A stretch of 32,154 bases of DNA from Synechococcales cyanobacterium GL140_1_metabat_312 (GTDB lineage: Bacteria; Cyanobacteriota; Cyanobacteriia; Leptolyngbyales; Leptolyngbyaceae). The translations under genes were made by a program, and so were the position numbers. The stretch lies in the NCBI GenBank assembly GCA_025351345.1, contig JANXWB010000053.1:1-32154 (forward strand), given 5' to 3'. This document shows positions 1 through 8,367 of this stretch, one piece after another. Each line of letters begins with the position of its first letter. Position 1 is the first letter of the stretch. The notes beneath the pieces are model-generated. The model worked only from the letters and a program-made list of their open reading frames with translations. It ran no database searches and had not been told where the DNA came from.

Positions 1-175
1 CATCAGACAGGTTCGCGGTCGTGCAATGAGTAAAGAATAGAAATCCAAGCGTATCAACGGCTAGGTGCCTTTTAATCCCATTGGTTGCCTTGTATCGGCA
101 AAAGCCTTTCGATTCAACACTCGCATTACAAGTATTTTTGACCGCTTGCGAGTCAACGATGATTAAAGTGGTCCA
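1..175 (-). pseudogene. IS5 transposase catalytic half, partial
   Basis: Translation of the complement from 175 to the window edge gives a continuous stretch with VDSQAVKNT, VESKGFCRYK and HLAVDTLG, typical of IS5-family DDE transposases; the D in VDSQ and the D in AVDT fit the first two catalytic positions. It has no start of its own and lies in a different frame from the upstream half, so it could be expressed only by frameshifting. It continues past the left edge, so the third catalytic residue cannot be checked. Confidence 0.7.
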
Positions 176-407
176 TTTTCTTTTTTTTTACCTGCTCGCG
201 GGTTGCCTCATGAAGTAGAGTCATCAGTTTCTCAATCGAACCCGCTGCACGCCATTGTTTGTAGTGCCAATAGACGGTTGAATAGGGCGGTAAGTCTTTG
301 GGTAAGTCTTGCCAGTTACAGCCATTTTTTAGTTGATATAAGACTCCATCTAGAAGTTCTCGTTTGGTCCAAGCCGGAGGTCTAGTTTGTTTTTTAGGGG
401 GCAACAC
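153..407 (-). CDS. IS5 transposase upstream frame (OrfA-like, DUF4096)
   Basis: This is the upstream half of the IS5-family transposase, 84 residues if started at the GTG at 407. It holds the conserved NGCNWQDLP and YSTVYWHYKQWR motifs of the helix-turn-helix-like N-terminal domain. The open frame extends upstream to 485 with more conserved sequence (LTDDEWEILEPLL) but without an ATG or GTG, so the true start is either non-standard or lost. It ends in a lysine-coding A-run, after which the other frame carries the catalytic domain. Alone it would lack every catalytic residue. Confidence 0.6.
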   Translation of the reverse strand: MLPPKKQTRPPAWTKRELLDGVLYQLKNGCNWQDLPKDLPPYSTVYWHYKQWRAAGSIEKLMTLLHEATREQVKKKKMDHFNHR

Positions 408-544
408 TTCTAACAGGAGTGGTTCTAGAATTTCCCATTCGTCGTCGGTTAAACTGCTGGAATTCGTGACTTTTTGATATTTACTTTAGTATACTCTATG
501 ATGTCAAATAGGTTCTATAGAAGCAATCGTTTGGGGAGTTTCCG

Positions 545-671
545 ACTATAACGATAACCTTAGAAAAAACTATCGCAATTACGCCTGAGCCACTTCCGAC
601 TCAGCAAATGGTAAATTCCTAAAACTTGGGAACAATTTGAGCTTTTGCAATTGGCTCATCCTTTGGCGTAA
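545..671 (+). pseudogene. Possible Uma2-like N-terminal remnant, frameshifted
   Basis: From 545 the plus strand reads TITLEKTIAITPEPLP, then after a one-base shift at 620 continues as KTWEQFELLQ until a stop at 669-671. This style (a threonine/leucine-rich start, then W-x-x-F near residue 30) resembles the N-termini of Uma2-family (DUF820) proteins, which are very abundant in cyanobacteria. No ATG precedes it and the frame is broken, so it is not an intact gene. The family call rests on a short memory match and is uncertain. Confidence 0.3.
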
Positions 672-855
672 TGATTACCACATCCGATTTTTCAAAAGAT
701 GCGAGAGATTATGTAACCCGCATTGAGAAAAAATTGTGTTGATCAATGGCGAAATGTTAGCAGAGTTAATGTTGGACCATAATGTCGGAGTGAGTGAAAA
801 AGAACGCTTTGTCATCAAACGAATTGATACTGATTATTTCGATGAAACCCAATGA
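641..855 (+). pseudogene. Mrr-type restriction endonuclease C-terminal remnant
   Basis: The plus strand reads GVMITTSDFSKDARDYV then TRIEKK; after a one-base loss in an A-run near 728-733 it continues in another frame with VLINGEMLAELMLDHNVGV and FVIKRIDTDYFDE before a stop at 853-855. This matches the C-terminal end of Mrr-family restriction proteins (ITTS-F-DA--Y---I-KKIVLIDG--LA-LM--H-VGV). In Mrr the PD-(D/E)XK catalytic core lies upstream of this segment and nothing of it is seen here. The gene is therefore an inactive tail beside an IS element. A sequencing error in the A-run could explain the frameshift but not the missing N-terminus. Confidence 0.7.
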
Positions 856-949
856 TTGAACGATCGGTACATCTAGTGACCTGATGAAAAAATGGCTGAT
901 GTTACGATTCTAGATACAATAAGGACGAAACGCATCGGCTCGAAATTGT

Positions 950-1840
950 ATGAATATTGTTGCATTCTCTGGTGCATTAGAACTAGGATTTCTCTATGGT
1001 TTGGTTGCCCTAGGGGTTTATCTCTCATTTCGGGTATTAGATTTCCCTGATTTGACCGTAGATGGTAGTTTCCCATTAGGGGCAGCCGTTGGTGCGGCGT
1101 TGATTATTAAAGGAATTCCGCCACTGATTGCGACAGGTCTTGCAGCAGGGGCAGGAGCGATCGCGGGTCTTTGTACTGCAACTTTGAATGTTAAATTTAA
1201 AATTCTGAATCTGTTGGCTAGCATTCTGACTATGATTGCATTGTATTCGATCAATCTTCGGATTATGGGTCGCCCAAATCTACCCTTGCTCAATCAGCCG
1301 ACGGTATTTCAACCAATTAATAATTTCATGCAATCTTGGCCAGAACCGATTCCGACCTTTGGAAATACTATACTTCTAGCCACGATCGCCCTAATTACTA
1401 AGTTAATACTGGATTGGTTTCTACAATCTGAAATTGGTCTCGCCATGCGGGCAACAGGTGCAAATCCGGCTATGGCCCGATCGCAAGGAATTTCGACTTC
1501 TGCAATGGTGATGTTAGGAATGGCTATTGCAAATGGTCTTGCTGCCTTTGCAGGGGCATTGTTTGCACAATTAAATGGTGGAGCAGATGTAGGAATGGGA
1601 ATTGGGACGATTATTTTTGGACTGGCGGCAGTCATTGGGGGCGAGACGCTGTTTAGTCGGTTGAGTATTGTACAGGCAACGATCGGTGCAATTGTTGGCT
1701 CGATTTTATACCGTATTGTCATTGCAATTGCACTTCAGGCCGATGTTTTAGGCATTCAATCTCAAGATTTGAATTTGGTGACGGCGGTGCTGGTGACGAT
1801 CGCTTTGGTATTACCTAACAAATTAAGAATTAAACATTGA
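950..1840 (+). CDS. ABC transporter permease, TrpY-like (COG4120)
   Basis: A 296-residue hydrophobic protein with about eight predicted membrane helices, related to the LivH/branched-chain permease fold and to the COG4120 permeases that include pneumococcal TrpY. The segment RVLDFPDLTVDGSFPLGAA near residues 28-46 is the family hallmark. It would form the inner-membrane channel for an amino-acid-like or other small organic substrate; the substrate cannot be read from sequence. The next gene, its ATPase, starts 18 bases after its stop. A periplasmic binding protein (COG2984 type) normally accompanies this pair but none is present; the upstream side is occupied by decayed DNA and an IS element. 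The start ATG has only a weak ribosome binding site. Confidence 0.85.
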   Translation: MNIVAFSGALELGFLYGLVALGVYLSFRVLDFPDLTVDGSFPLGAAVGAALIIKGIPPLIATGLAAGAGAIAGLCTATLNVKFKILNLLASILTMIALYSINLRIMGRPNLPLLNQPTVFQPINNFMQSWPEPIPTFGNTILLATIALITKLILDWFLQSEIGLAMRATGANPAMARSQGISTSAMVMLGMAIANGLAAFAGALFAQLNGGADVGMGIGTIIFGLAAVIGGETLFSRLSIVQATIGAIVGSILYRIVIAIALQADVLGIQSQDLNLVTAVLVTIALVLPNKLRIKH

Positions 1841-1857
1841 GAATTGGAGATTTAGGT

Positions 1858-2652
1858 ATGATTTCTTTGAATGGGATTCAGATTACATTTAATCCTCGGA
1901 CAGCGTTGGAAAAAACGGCATTGAATAACGTGTCACTGACAATTCCAGAGGGACAATTTGTGACGGTGATTGGGAGTAATGGTGCGGGTAAATCAACACT
2001 GTTGAATGTATTGAGTGGGGAAATTCGATCGGACTTTGGTACGGTCAAAATTGGGGATCTTGATGTCACCCCTTGGAATACAGCGCGCAGGGCAAAGTTA
2101 GTGGCGAGGGTCTTTCAGAATCCATTGATGGGATCCTGTGCGGATTTGACGATCGAAGAAAATTTAGCATTAGCAGCGAAACGGGGGATGCCTAGAATGA
2201 TGAAATCTGCATTGAACAAATCATTTCGATCCTACTGTCAAACCCAACTGGCTAGCCTTGGACTCGGGCTTGAAACGCGGCTGGGCGATCGGATGGGATT
2301 GCTCTCTGGAGGACAGCGGCAGGCCGTGAGTCTGCTCATGTGTACTCTCGCGTCTAATCAAATACTGCTATTGGATGAACATACCGCAGCCCTTGATCCG
2401 AAAACGGCTGAGTATGTAATGAAATTGACCGATCGGATGGTTCGCGATCGTAAATTAACCACGCTGATGGTGACGCACAGTATGAAGCAGGCATTGGTTT
2501 GGGGCGATCGGACCATTATGTTACATGAAGGACAGATTATTTTTGATTTGAGTGGCGAGGCCCGATCGAAGTTAACGGTGTCAGATTTATTGCAACAATT
2601 TGAACAACTTCAGGGAAATCAGGTTTCAGATGATGCCTTACTATTAGGATGA
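1858..2652 (+). CDS. ABC transporter ATP-binding protein, TrpZ/PhnK-like (COG1101)
   Basis: A 264-residue ATPase that would power the permease just upstream. Visible motifs: Walker A GSNGAGKST at residues 39-47, Q-loop in RVFQNP, signature LSGGQRQAV, Walker B with catalytic Glu in LLLDEHTAALD, and H-switch in VTHSM. The His after the catalytic Glu (DEHT rather than DEPT) is characteristic of the COG1101 group that pairs with COG4120 permeases. ATG 1858 is preferred over the TTG at 1837 because GGAGA lies at 1846-1850, seven bases before it. The two genes almost certainly form one transcript. The C-terminus (SDLLQQFEQLQG) is ordinary for the family. Confidence 0.9.
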   Translation: MISLNGIQITFNPRTALEKTALNNVSLTIPEGQFVTVIGSNGAGKSTLLNVLSGEIRSDFGTVKIGDLDVTPWNTARRAKLVARVFQNPLMGSCADLTIEENLALAAKRGMPRMMKSALNKSFRSYCQTQLASLGLGLETRLGDRMGLLSGGQRQAVSLLMCTLASNQILLLDEHTAALDPKTAEYVMKLTDRMVRDRKLTTLMVTHSMKQALVWGDRTIMLHEGQIIFDLSGEARSKLTVSDLLQQFEQLQGNQVSDDALLLG

Positions 2653-2682
2653 AGACATTGCCATCAGCAATTAGGGGTGCAT

Positions 2683-4065
2683 ATGACTACTCAGATTTCC
2701 CAAGAATCTTCAGAACCGGGCAATCAACTGCCCATAACCTTGTTTTCGCAGCTTCCCGTTGACAATGAAATCATCGAATTGAGCCTAGAAGCGCAAATAA
2801 AAACAGCCTATCGTCTGCGTTTTCCCAAGGAAAATGAGCGACGATTTCAGGTTTTCTACAGTAAGACATCGCTTCTATTTTCACGGGCAACGTTACTTGT
2901 AGCGATCGTGGGATACATTATTTTCGGTTTGACTGATCTATGGAGCTTACCTCTCAGTTATCCTAAAGCGTGGTTCATTCGCTACGCCTTAATTTGCCCG
3001 CTTTATACCCTGGTGTGGGCACTAAGTTTTCAGGCTAAAAGGTCTAAATTAATTCCAAAATTAGCGGGAATGACCCATTTGTTTGGGGCCGTCGGAATAA
3101 TGGCAATTATGGCGATCGCATTGCCTAGTGAAGTGGGCCATCGCATGTATTTTTTGGGATTAGTATTTGTAATTTTAGCCGTTCATTTTTCGCGACTGAG
3201 ATTTGGCTATGCGACATTTTTGGGTTGGACCATGATGTTGTTTTATACCGGGTTCGGCATTTGGAAAGCGACGGTACTACAATCATCTGCCGAGACTGCA
3301 TTTTTGATTGGTAATGTGTTCTATCTTAGTTTTATGAACATTGCGGGTATGTTTGTTAGCTATATTCTAGAAGCATCTGCCCGCATTGAGTTTTTACAAC
3401 GTCAGGCATTAGATCGCGAAAAGCAACGATCGGAAAGTCTTCTATTCAGTATTCTGCCGCAAAAGATTGCTAAACGCTTAACTCAAAACCGAGGCACAAT
3501 TGCTCAGGAATACCCGGTCACAAGTATTTTGTTTGCAGATATTGCGAATTTTACGCCCTTATCTGAGAAGCTCACGCCGACTGAATTGATTATGTTACTG
3601 AATGAAATTTTTAGTGAGTTCGATCGATTAGTTGATCAGTATGGTGTCGAGAAAATTAAAACGATCGGAGATTGTTATATGGTCGCATCAGGTGTGCCAA
3701 ACCCACGTCCAGACCATGCTCAAGCGATCGCCTGTTTAGCAATTGACCTTGTTCGCTATATTAATAACTTTGCCCAGAAATATCGTTATCCTATTAATCT
3801 TCGTATTGGTATTCATAGCGGTACGGTTGTGGCAGGTGTGATTGGTCAACAAAAGCTAATGTATGATTTATGGGGTGATACGGTGAATACGGCTAGTCGT
3901 ATGGAATCCCATGGTGAAGTGGGCAAAATTCAAATCAGTCGCGCTACATATGATTTATTGGGGAATGAGTTTATTTGCGAACCTCAAGGGGAAATAGAGA
4001 TTAAAGGCAAAGGTAAACTAGAAACTTGGCATTTGATCGCAAAACGTGGAAAAGTAGATTATTGA
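2683..4065 (+). CDS. Membrane-bound class III adenylate cyclase (six-helix sensor)
   Basis: A 460-residue protein that should make cAMP from ATP. Residues about 65-240 form roughly six membrane helices; a short helix rich in charged residues (EFLQRQALDREKQRSESLL) leads to the catalytic domain at about 265-460. The metal-binding aspartates are in LFADIANFT and TIGDCYM, the adenine-selecting Lys and Asp in EKIKTIGD and YDLWGDTVN, and the transition-state Asn/Arg in NTASRMES, so the active site appears complete and adenylate-type. ATG 2683 is chosen over GTG 2677 because AGGGG lies five bases before it. Its catalytic domain closely resembles that of the second cyclase at 22030. The membrane part may sense a lipid or redox signal, which is inference. 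Confidence 0.9.
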   Translation: MTTQISQESSEPGNQLPITLFSQLPVDNEIIELSLEAQIKTAYRLRFPKENERRFQVFYSKTSLLFSRATLLVAIVGYIIFGLTDLWSLPLSYPKAWFIRYALICPLYTLVWALSFQAKRSKLIPKLAGMTHLFGAVGIMAIMAIALPSEVGHRMYFLGLVFVILAVHFSRLRFGYATFLGWTMMLFYTGFGIWKATVLQSSAETAFLIGNVFYLSFMNIAGMFVSYILEASARIEFLQRQALDREKQRSESLLFSILPQKIAKRLTQNRGTIAQEYPVTSILFADIANFTPLSEKLTPTELIMLLNEIFSEFDRLVDQYGVEKIKTIGDCYMVASGVPNPRPDHAQAIACLAIDLVRYINNFAQKYRYPINLRIGIHSGTVVAGVIGQQKLMYDLWGDTVNTASRMESHGEVGKIQISRATYDLLGNEFICEPQGEIEIKGKGKLETWHLIAKRGKVDY

Positions 4066-4139
4066 TAGAAAATATTTAATGCTAAATAAATTAAACATTC
4101 CCAGGTCAAGCACATTCCCACTCTATGCAATTGATTTAG

Positions 4140-6812
4140 TTACTCGATCGATCGCACCACCACCACACGCTGACCTGCGCCTAATTCGATAAGTTCACCT
4201 TTATCTTCCCGAACACCCAAGGGAATCTGTTCAATGGGGAGTCTCAACCAATGATTGTCTTGAGTCCCGATCGCGATCGAGGTTTCAGGAAACGCCACAC
4301 TCATTCCGATAACAACATCAGACTTTTGAGTAAATTGAAAAACGTGCTGGCCCAAGTCACCAAAGTTGCAAAGCTTCAAAACGCCCACAGTCATCCGTTT
4401 GCTATAGCCCTGAGCCGACAGCATCAAGAATTCATCCTCATAACCTGCGATCGCCCAGCCTACAAACCGTTCTAACTTCAGGATTTTAGTTAATTGCGCC
4501 CCTGTAGCCGTGCGGCTAGTCAACGGCAACGTATCTTGGTTAATTTCCACTCGAATCACACGACCCATACTCGTACAAACGACCAACTGATCGCCTTCTT
4601 CAACAAATCCCATTTGACAGATCCGATCGTCGTCTTTTAACTTAAACGCCACTAATCCGCGATTGGTCACATCGGATAATTCAGACAGAGCAATTCGTTT
4701 AATTTTTCCCTGTTTGGTCAATATTAATAGCGCTTGATTTTCTGCATCTTCGGGCAAGGTGAAGAGACCCACGATCGCCCCGTCATCGGTTCCAGCGCTG
4801 CTCGGCAAACAGGACAATAATGAAGCCCCGTCACCTTTCGGAATGTCCTTTAAAGCTAAGGGATAAATTTTTCCATGAGCTGTCAAAACCAACAGCCCTT
4901 CATTGAGCATCACGAACTCGGTTTGAACCGTAGGATCTTCGACAGTTGTGAAGACGTCTTCTTCTAACTCATGGATGGACAACGCATGATCGGCTTCGTA
5001 GACCGTCAAGCCCACCCGTCGAATCAATCCGTTTTGGGTAAGCTCGATCGCATTTTCGGCTTCTTCTAATTCCAGAACCTTAGGCGAAGGTTTAACGATC
5101 GGCTTAAACGCTTTTGGAATAGCGATCGGTGATAGCTGATCTTCAGTAGGAGACTGGGCTTCGATCGGCATCTCTTCTGCCGTAATATCGACAACCCTCT
5201 CATCAGGCGGCTCATCCGTCAGGGCAACCTCAGTCATAGCAACCTTGGCCGCCGCCGCTTCAGGTTTGGGCGATCGGGTTTTAGGAACTTTAATGGTTTT
5301 GGGCGGAGTATTGCTCTGAACAATTCGGGTACGACGCGCATCGCCAAATTGTTTTTTTAACGATCGTAAGTTTTTTTTCAGCGCCTTGAGCAATTCGTTG
5401 CGATCGTTCAAAATTTTCTGCAAGCCCGCCACCTTGACCGTCAATTCCTCAAATTCTTTTTGAAGATTAGTGCGCTCTAACCCAGTCAAACGGCGCAATG
5501 GCATACCCAACACCGCATCCGCTTGCCGATCGCTCATGTCAAAGCGATCCTGCATCGTCAATTTTGCCGTACTCCCATCGGGCGAATTTCGCAAAATATC
5601 AATCACGCCATCCAAATTGGACAGGGCCAACAACCAGCCTTCTACAATGTGCTGACGGCTTTCTAATTGATCGAGTTCGTGACGATAGCGTTTAGTGAGA
5701 GTTTCTTCGCGGAAGGCCAAAAACTCTTGAAGCGCTTCTCGTAGCGTCATTTGCTTCGGTTTACGATCCGTCAAGGCCAGCATGATGGTGCCGAACGTAT
5801 TTTGCAGGGCCGTTTGACGGTGCAAATCATCCAGAATTTTTTGGGTATTGGCATCGCGTTTCAGTTCAATTACAACCCGAATTCCTTCCCGATCGCTCTC
5901 ATCCCGCAGGTCAGAAATTCCAACAATTTTCCCAGCATTCACCAATTCCGCAATTTTCTCAATCAACCCAGCTTTATTCACCTGATAAGGCAATTCCGTA
6001 ATGATGATCGAACTTCGGCGATGCTTGCCCTTACCCACGGACATTTCTTCAATCGTATGAACGCCGCGCACAGTAATACTGCCCCGCCCAGTGAGATAGG
6101 CTTCCCGAATTCCATCCGTGCCCATGATAATGCCGCCCGTGGGAAAGTCGGGACCAGGAATCAGCTTCAGCAATTTTTCATCGGGCAATTCTGGATTATC
6201 GATCAGTGCAATCAATCCATCCACGACTTCATTCAGATTGTGGGGTGGAATATTCGTCGCCATTCCCACGGCAATGCCTGAGGAGCCATTCAGCAATAAA
6301 AATGGCAGTTGGGCTGGAAGTACGGTTGGCTCTTGCTGCGAGTTGTCAAAGTTACCCACAAAGTCCACGGTCGCTTCGCCAATTTCCGTCAGCATCGCCT
6401 CATTCCCGATCGGAGCGAGCCGAGTTTCGGTATAGCGCATAGCAGCAGGAGGATCGTTGTCCACCGAGCCGAAGTTACCATGCCCCCCTAAGAGCGGGTA
6501 TCGGGTCGAAAATTCCTGAACCAACCGCACAAGCGCGTCGTATACCGATTGGTCGCCATGGGGATGATATTTACCCAGCACATCGCCAACGACACGGGCA
6601 CATTTTCTAAAGGGCCGATCGGGCGTTAGTCCCAACTCATGCATTGCGTAAAGAATGCGTCTGTGAACGGGTTTTAGGCCATCTCGGACATCCGGCAAGG
6701 CGCGCCCAACGATCACGCTCATGGCGTATTCCAAATAGGACTGCTGCATTTCCTGATGAAGGGCAGTCGGAATAATTTGTCCTGATTTGAGAATGTCGAG
6801 CTGATTTGCCAT
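4140..6812 (-). CDS. Type IIA topoisomerase subunit A (GyrA/ParC-like)
   Basis: An 890-residue DNA-breaking subunit. The catalytic Tyr is Y127 in [10 protein letters not shown], with [10 protein letters not shown] at 83-92 and a complete winged-helix/tower/coiled-coil core to about residue 490. The C-terminal half (about 586-890) shows six beta-pinwheel blades such as [15 protein letters not shown] and [16 protein letters not shown] see no GyrA box (QRRGGKG), the element needed for DNA wrapping by gyrase, so it fits the second cyanobacterial A subunit (topoisomerase IV-like) better than true GyrA. Between core and pinwheel lies a low-complexity linker of about 85 residues rich in Pro, Glu, Ala and Lys. 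Position 88, equivalent to E. coli GyrA Ser83, is Gln. Many databases would label it gyrA. Confidence 0.9.
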   Translation of the reverse strand: MANQLDILKSGQIIPTALHQEMQQSYLEYAMSVIVGRALPDVRDGLKPVHRRILYAMHELGLTPDRPFRKCARVVGDVLGKYHPHGDQSVYDALVRLVQEFSTRYPLLGGHGNFGSVDNDPPAAMRYTETRLAPIGNEAMLTEIGEATVDFVGNFDNSQQEPTVLPAQLPFLLLNGSSGIAVGMATNIPPHNLNEVVDGLIALIDNPELPDEKLLKLIPGPDFPTGGIIMGTDGIREAYLTGRGSITVRGVHTIEEMSVGKGKHRRSSIIITELPYQVNKAGLIEKIAELVNAGKIVGISDLRDESDREGIRVVIELKRDANTQKILDDLHRQTALQNTFGTIMLALTDRKPKQMTLREALQEFLAFREETLTKRYRHELDQLESRQHIVEGWLLALSNLDGVIDILRNSPDGSTAKLTMQDRFDMSDRQADAVLGMPLRRLTGLERTNLQKEFEELTVKVAGLQKILNDRNELLKALKKNLRSLKKQFGDARRTRIVQSNTPPKTIKVPKTRSPKPEAAAAKVAMTEVALTDEPPDERVVDITAEEMPIEAQSPTEDQLSPIAIPKAFKPIVKPSPKVLELEEAENAIELTQNGLIRRVGLTVYEADHALSIHELEEDVFTTVEDPTVQTEFVMLNEGLLVLTAHGKIYPLALKDIPKGDGASLLSCLPSSAGTDDGAIVGLFTLPEDAENQALLILTKQGKIKRIALSELSDVTNRGLVAFKLKDDDRICQMGFVEEGDQLVVCTSMGRVIRVEINQDTLPLTSRTATGAQLTKILKLERFVGWAIAGYEDEFLMLSAQGYSKRMTVGVLKLCNFGDLGQHVFQFTQKSDVVIGMSVAFPETSIAIGTQDNHWLRLPIEQIPLGVREDKGELIELGAGQRVVVVRSIE

Positions 6813-7173
6813 GATCGTACGGGGAAGACTGAACTAAAAGGTAGGTGGGGATTGATTCAAATATCCGTAGACACTCTTATCATGATTTTGGAGGTTAATG
6901 GTGAAACCAGTGGTGAAGACCAGCGGCGAAACCCCTACCTAACTCTAAATTTGATGATCGAGAGTGCTGAATTAAAAGACGGACTTAGGCGATCGGGATA
7001 AAAAGCAGGAGAAAAGCTGCATTTCCTTAAGTAGAGATTAGACTAGTTAAATCATGAGATGTACCGCTAAAATCGACTCGGCGCTGTATCCTATGGCCAT
7101 AGAGAAAGGTAATTTAAGATCTTGACCTTAACGTTATTTTTATTGATCTACATTGAATTGGATACCTAAAATT
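6813..7173. other. Intergenic region between divergent genes
   Basis: About 360 bases separating the topoisomerase gene (minus) from the receiver gene (plus), so promoters for both should lie here. AGGTAG-GTGGGG near 6839-6850 and CCCCTACCT near 6936-6944 form a bulged inverted repeat. A 39-codon ORF at 6882-7001 is open but shows no support from composition or family. No riboswitch or RNA gene was recognised. Confidence 0.4.
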
Positions 7174-7602
7174 ATGCCTGAATTACCAAACTCCTTTGCT
7201 CAAACTATCCTGTTAGTTGAAGATGATCCGACGAATGTTCGGGTATTTTCAAAGATTCTCAACAAACGAGCGGGGCTGAATGTGCGCCATACGGAGAATG
7301 TTGAAGAAGTTTTGGCCATAACGCAGGCCCAAGAAGTGGATTTAGTGTTGATGGATGTATCGCTTTCCCACAGCATGTATCAAGGAAAGTCAGTGGACGG
7401 GATTCGGTTAACCCAAATGCTGAAGGCAGATCCCACAACTGCCCATCTTCCGGTAGTCCTGGTGACAGCCCATGCGATGGATGGCGATCGGGAAAACTTC
7501 TTGAGTGTAAGTGGGGCTGACGACTATATTTCCAAACCCGTGACTGACCACGAGGCATTTGTTAATCAAATTCGATCGCTCCTTCCGCCGTTGAGCGAAT
7601 GA
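7174..7602 (+). CDS. Single-domain response regulator (DivK-like receiver)
   Basis: A 142-residue stand-alone CheY-like receiver. The acidic pocket is in LVEDDPTN, the phospho-accepting Asp in LVLMDVSL, the conserved Thr in VLVTAHAM and the Lys in DYISKPV, so all key positions are present. There is no output domain, so it probably acts by protein contact or phosphotransfer within a larger cyanobacterial phosphorelay. ATG 7174 is chosen over the TTG at 7153. No cognate histidine kinase is encoded nearby. Confidence 0.88.
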   Translation: MPELPNSFAQTILLVEDDPTNVRVFSKILNKRAGLNVRHTENVEEVLAITQAQEVDLVLMDVSLSHSMYQGKSVDGIRLTQMLKADPTTAHLPVVLVTAHAMDGDRENFLSVSGADDYISKPVTDHEAFVNQIRSLLPPLSE

Positions 7603-7674
7603 TTTTTTAATGAATCTATTACTAGTCCACTTGTCTAGTAAATTTGTACTCTTTTCCTTCGAGTTTGGCAAGTC

Positions 7675-8286
7675 ATGAAATTATTGCGTACTCCGTTAAT
7701 CTTGATGGCAGCAGCGTCAACATTGGCAGGTGTCGTGTATTTTGTTGAATTTCGTCGTCCAGCAAATCCTCTGATAACGGGTCCAACCACTGGCCCGCAG
7801 ATGACTGGAAATTCGACCATCGCAACAAGTCCAGTGGGGTTGTTTGCGTTTCAGGAGCGCGAGATTCAGGGGCTGTCGATTAAGACAGTTGCGACGACGA
7901 TCGTGTTGGAAAAGGAAAAAACTTGGATGGTCCGATCGCCCTTACCCACAGCGTCAGCGAATGAGGCCGTTGTGGCATTTCTAACGAGTTTATTGATGTC
8001 TCCCCGAGAACGTGTTGTTCAGGTTCCGGCAACGCGACGATCGGAATTTGGGCTGGATCAACCGCTGGCGACGATCGAAATAACGACGGTCAATCACCAG
8101 CGTCATAGTCTAATTTTAGGACGGTTAAATTTCGATCGGACCGGGTTGTATGCGTTAGTTGATCCATCCGTGGACGCAAATGCGGATCTGTCGATCATGG
8201 TGGTGCCAACGAGTTTTGAAAGTGCGGTGATTCGCAATGAATTAGAATGGCGAAATTCGGTAAAACCTGGTATGAAATCGAAATAG
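7675..8286 (+). CDS. DUF4340 domain protein, membrane-anchored
   Basis: A 203-residue protein with a single N-terminal hydrophobic helix (about residues 5-24, LRTPLILMAAASTLAGVVYF) and a soluble part facing the outside of the cytoplasmic membrane. The region with KTWMVRSPLP, RSEFGLDQPLATIEI and LILGRLNFDRTGLYALV matches cyanobacterial DUF4340 proteins (FGLDxPxATI then LGxxxxxxxxxYA). The family has no established biochemical role; relatives in other bacteria sit beside ABC-2/gliding-type transport genes, but here the neighbours are unrelated. It lies 72 bases after the receiver gene and 81 before purU; a shared transcript is possible but unproven. Confidence 0.8.
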   Translation: MKLLRTPLILMAAASTLAGVVYFVEFRRPANPLITGPTTGPQMTGNSTIATSPVGLFAFQEREIQGLSIKTVATTIVLEKEKTWMVRSPLPTASANEAVVAFLTSLLMSPRERVVQVPATRRSEFGLDQPLATIEITTVNHQRHSLILGRLNFDRTGLYALVDPSVDANADLSIMVVPTSFESAVIRNELEWRNSVKPGMKSK

Positions 8287-8367
8287 AAGTATCGAATGAG
8301 TTATCGAATCATCTTAAGACGAGGCACAATAGGGACGATCGTATTCATGTTGTAGCGAAGCTCTCCC

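Larger units (their letters stand above)
1..485 (-). mobile_element. IS5-family transposase, partial and frame-broken
   Basis: This is the left-edge part of an IS5-family insertion sequence read on the minus strand. The first frame is open from 485 down to 153 and contains LTDDEWEILEPLL and NGCNWQDLP, the N-terminal DUF4096-type region. The second frame, from 175 to the window edge, contains VDSQAVK and HLAVDTLG, which match the first two acidic residues of the DDE catalytic triad. The two frames are offset by +1 (or -2) at an A9-G-A4 run (176-189 on the complement). No ATG begins the first frame: a stop lies at 486-488 and the first usual start, GTG at 407, falls after a conserved motif. It is either a two-ORF element with programmed frameshifting or a decayed copy. 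The rest of the element and its left end are outside the window; no clear terminal inverted repeat was found near 485-530. Confidence 0.85.
486..949. other. Gene-free stretch with decayed fragments
   Basis: Between the transposase and the ABC permease there is no intact gene. It holds the Uma2-like and Mrr-like remnants described separately, then about 95 bases (856-949) upstream of the permease. A possible -10 box TACAAT lies at 915-920, about 30 bases before the permease ATG; no convincing -35 box is present. Confidence 0.5.

Noticed and set aside
1309-1722. Minus-strand ORF of 137 codons
   Set aside because: Antisense to the ABC permease; Ala/Ile/Pro-rich shadow composition with no family signal.
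5751-6281. Long plus-strand ORF of 176 codons
   Set aside because: It lies wholly antisense to the topoisomerase gene, whose frame has clear catalytic motifs; the ORF is a codon-bias shadow.
6882-7001. 39-codon ORF before the receiver gene
   Set aside because: No ribosome binding site, no family, and an ordinary chance length for this gap.
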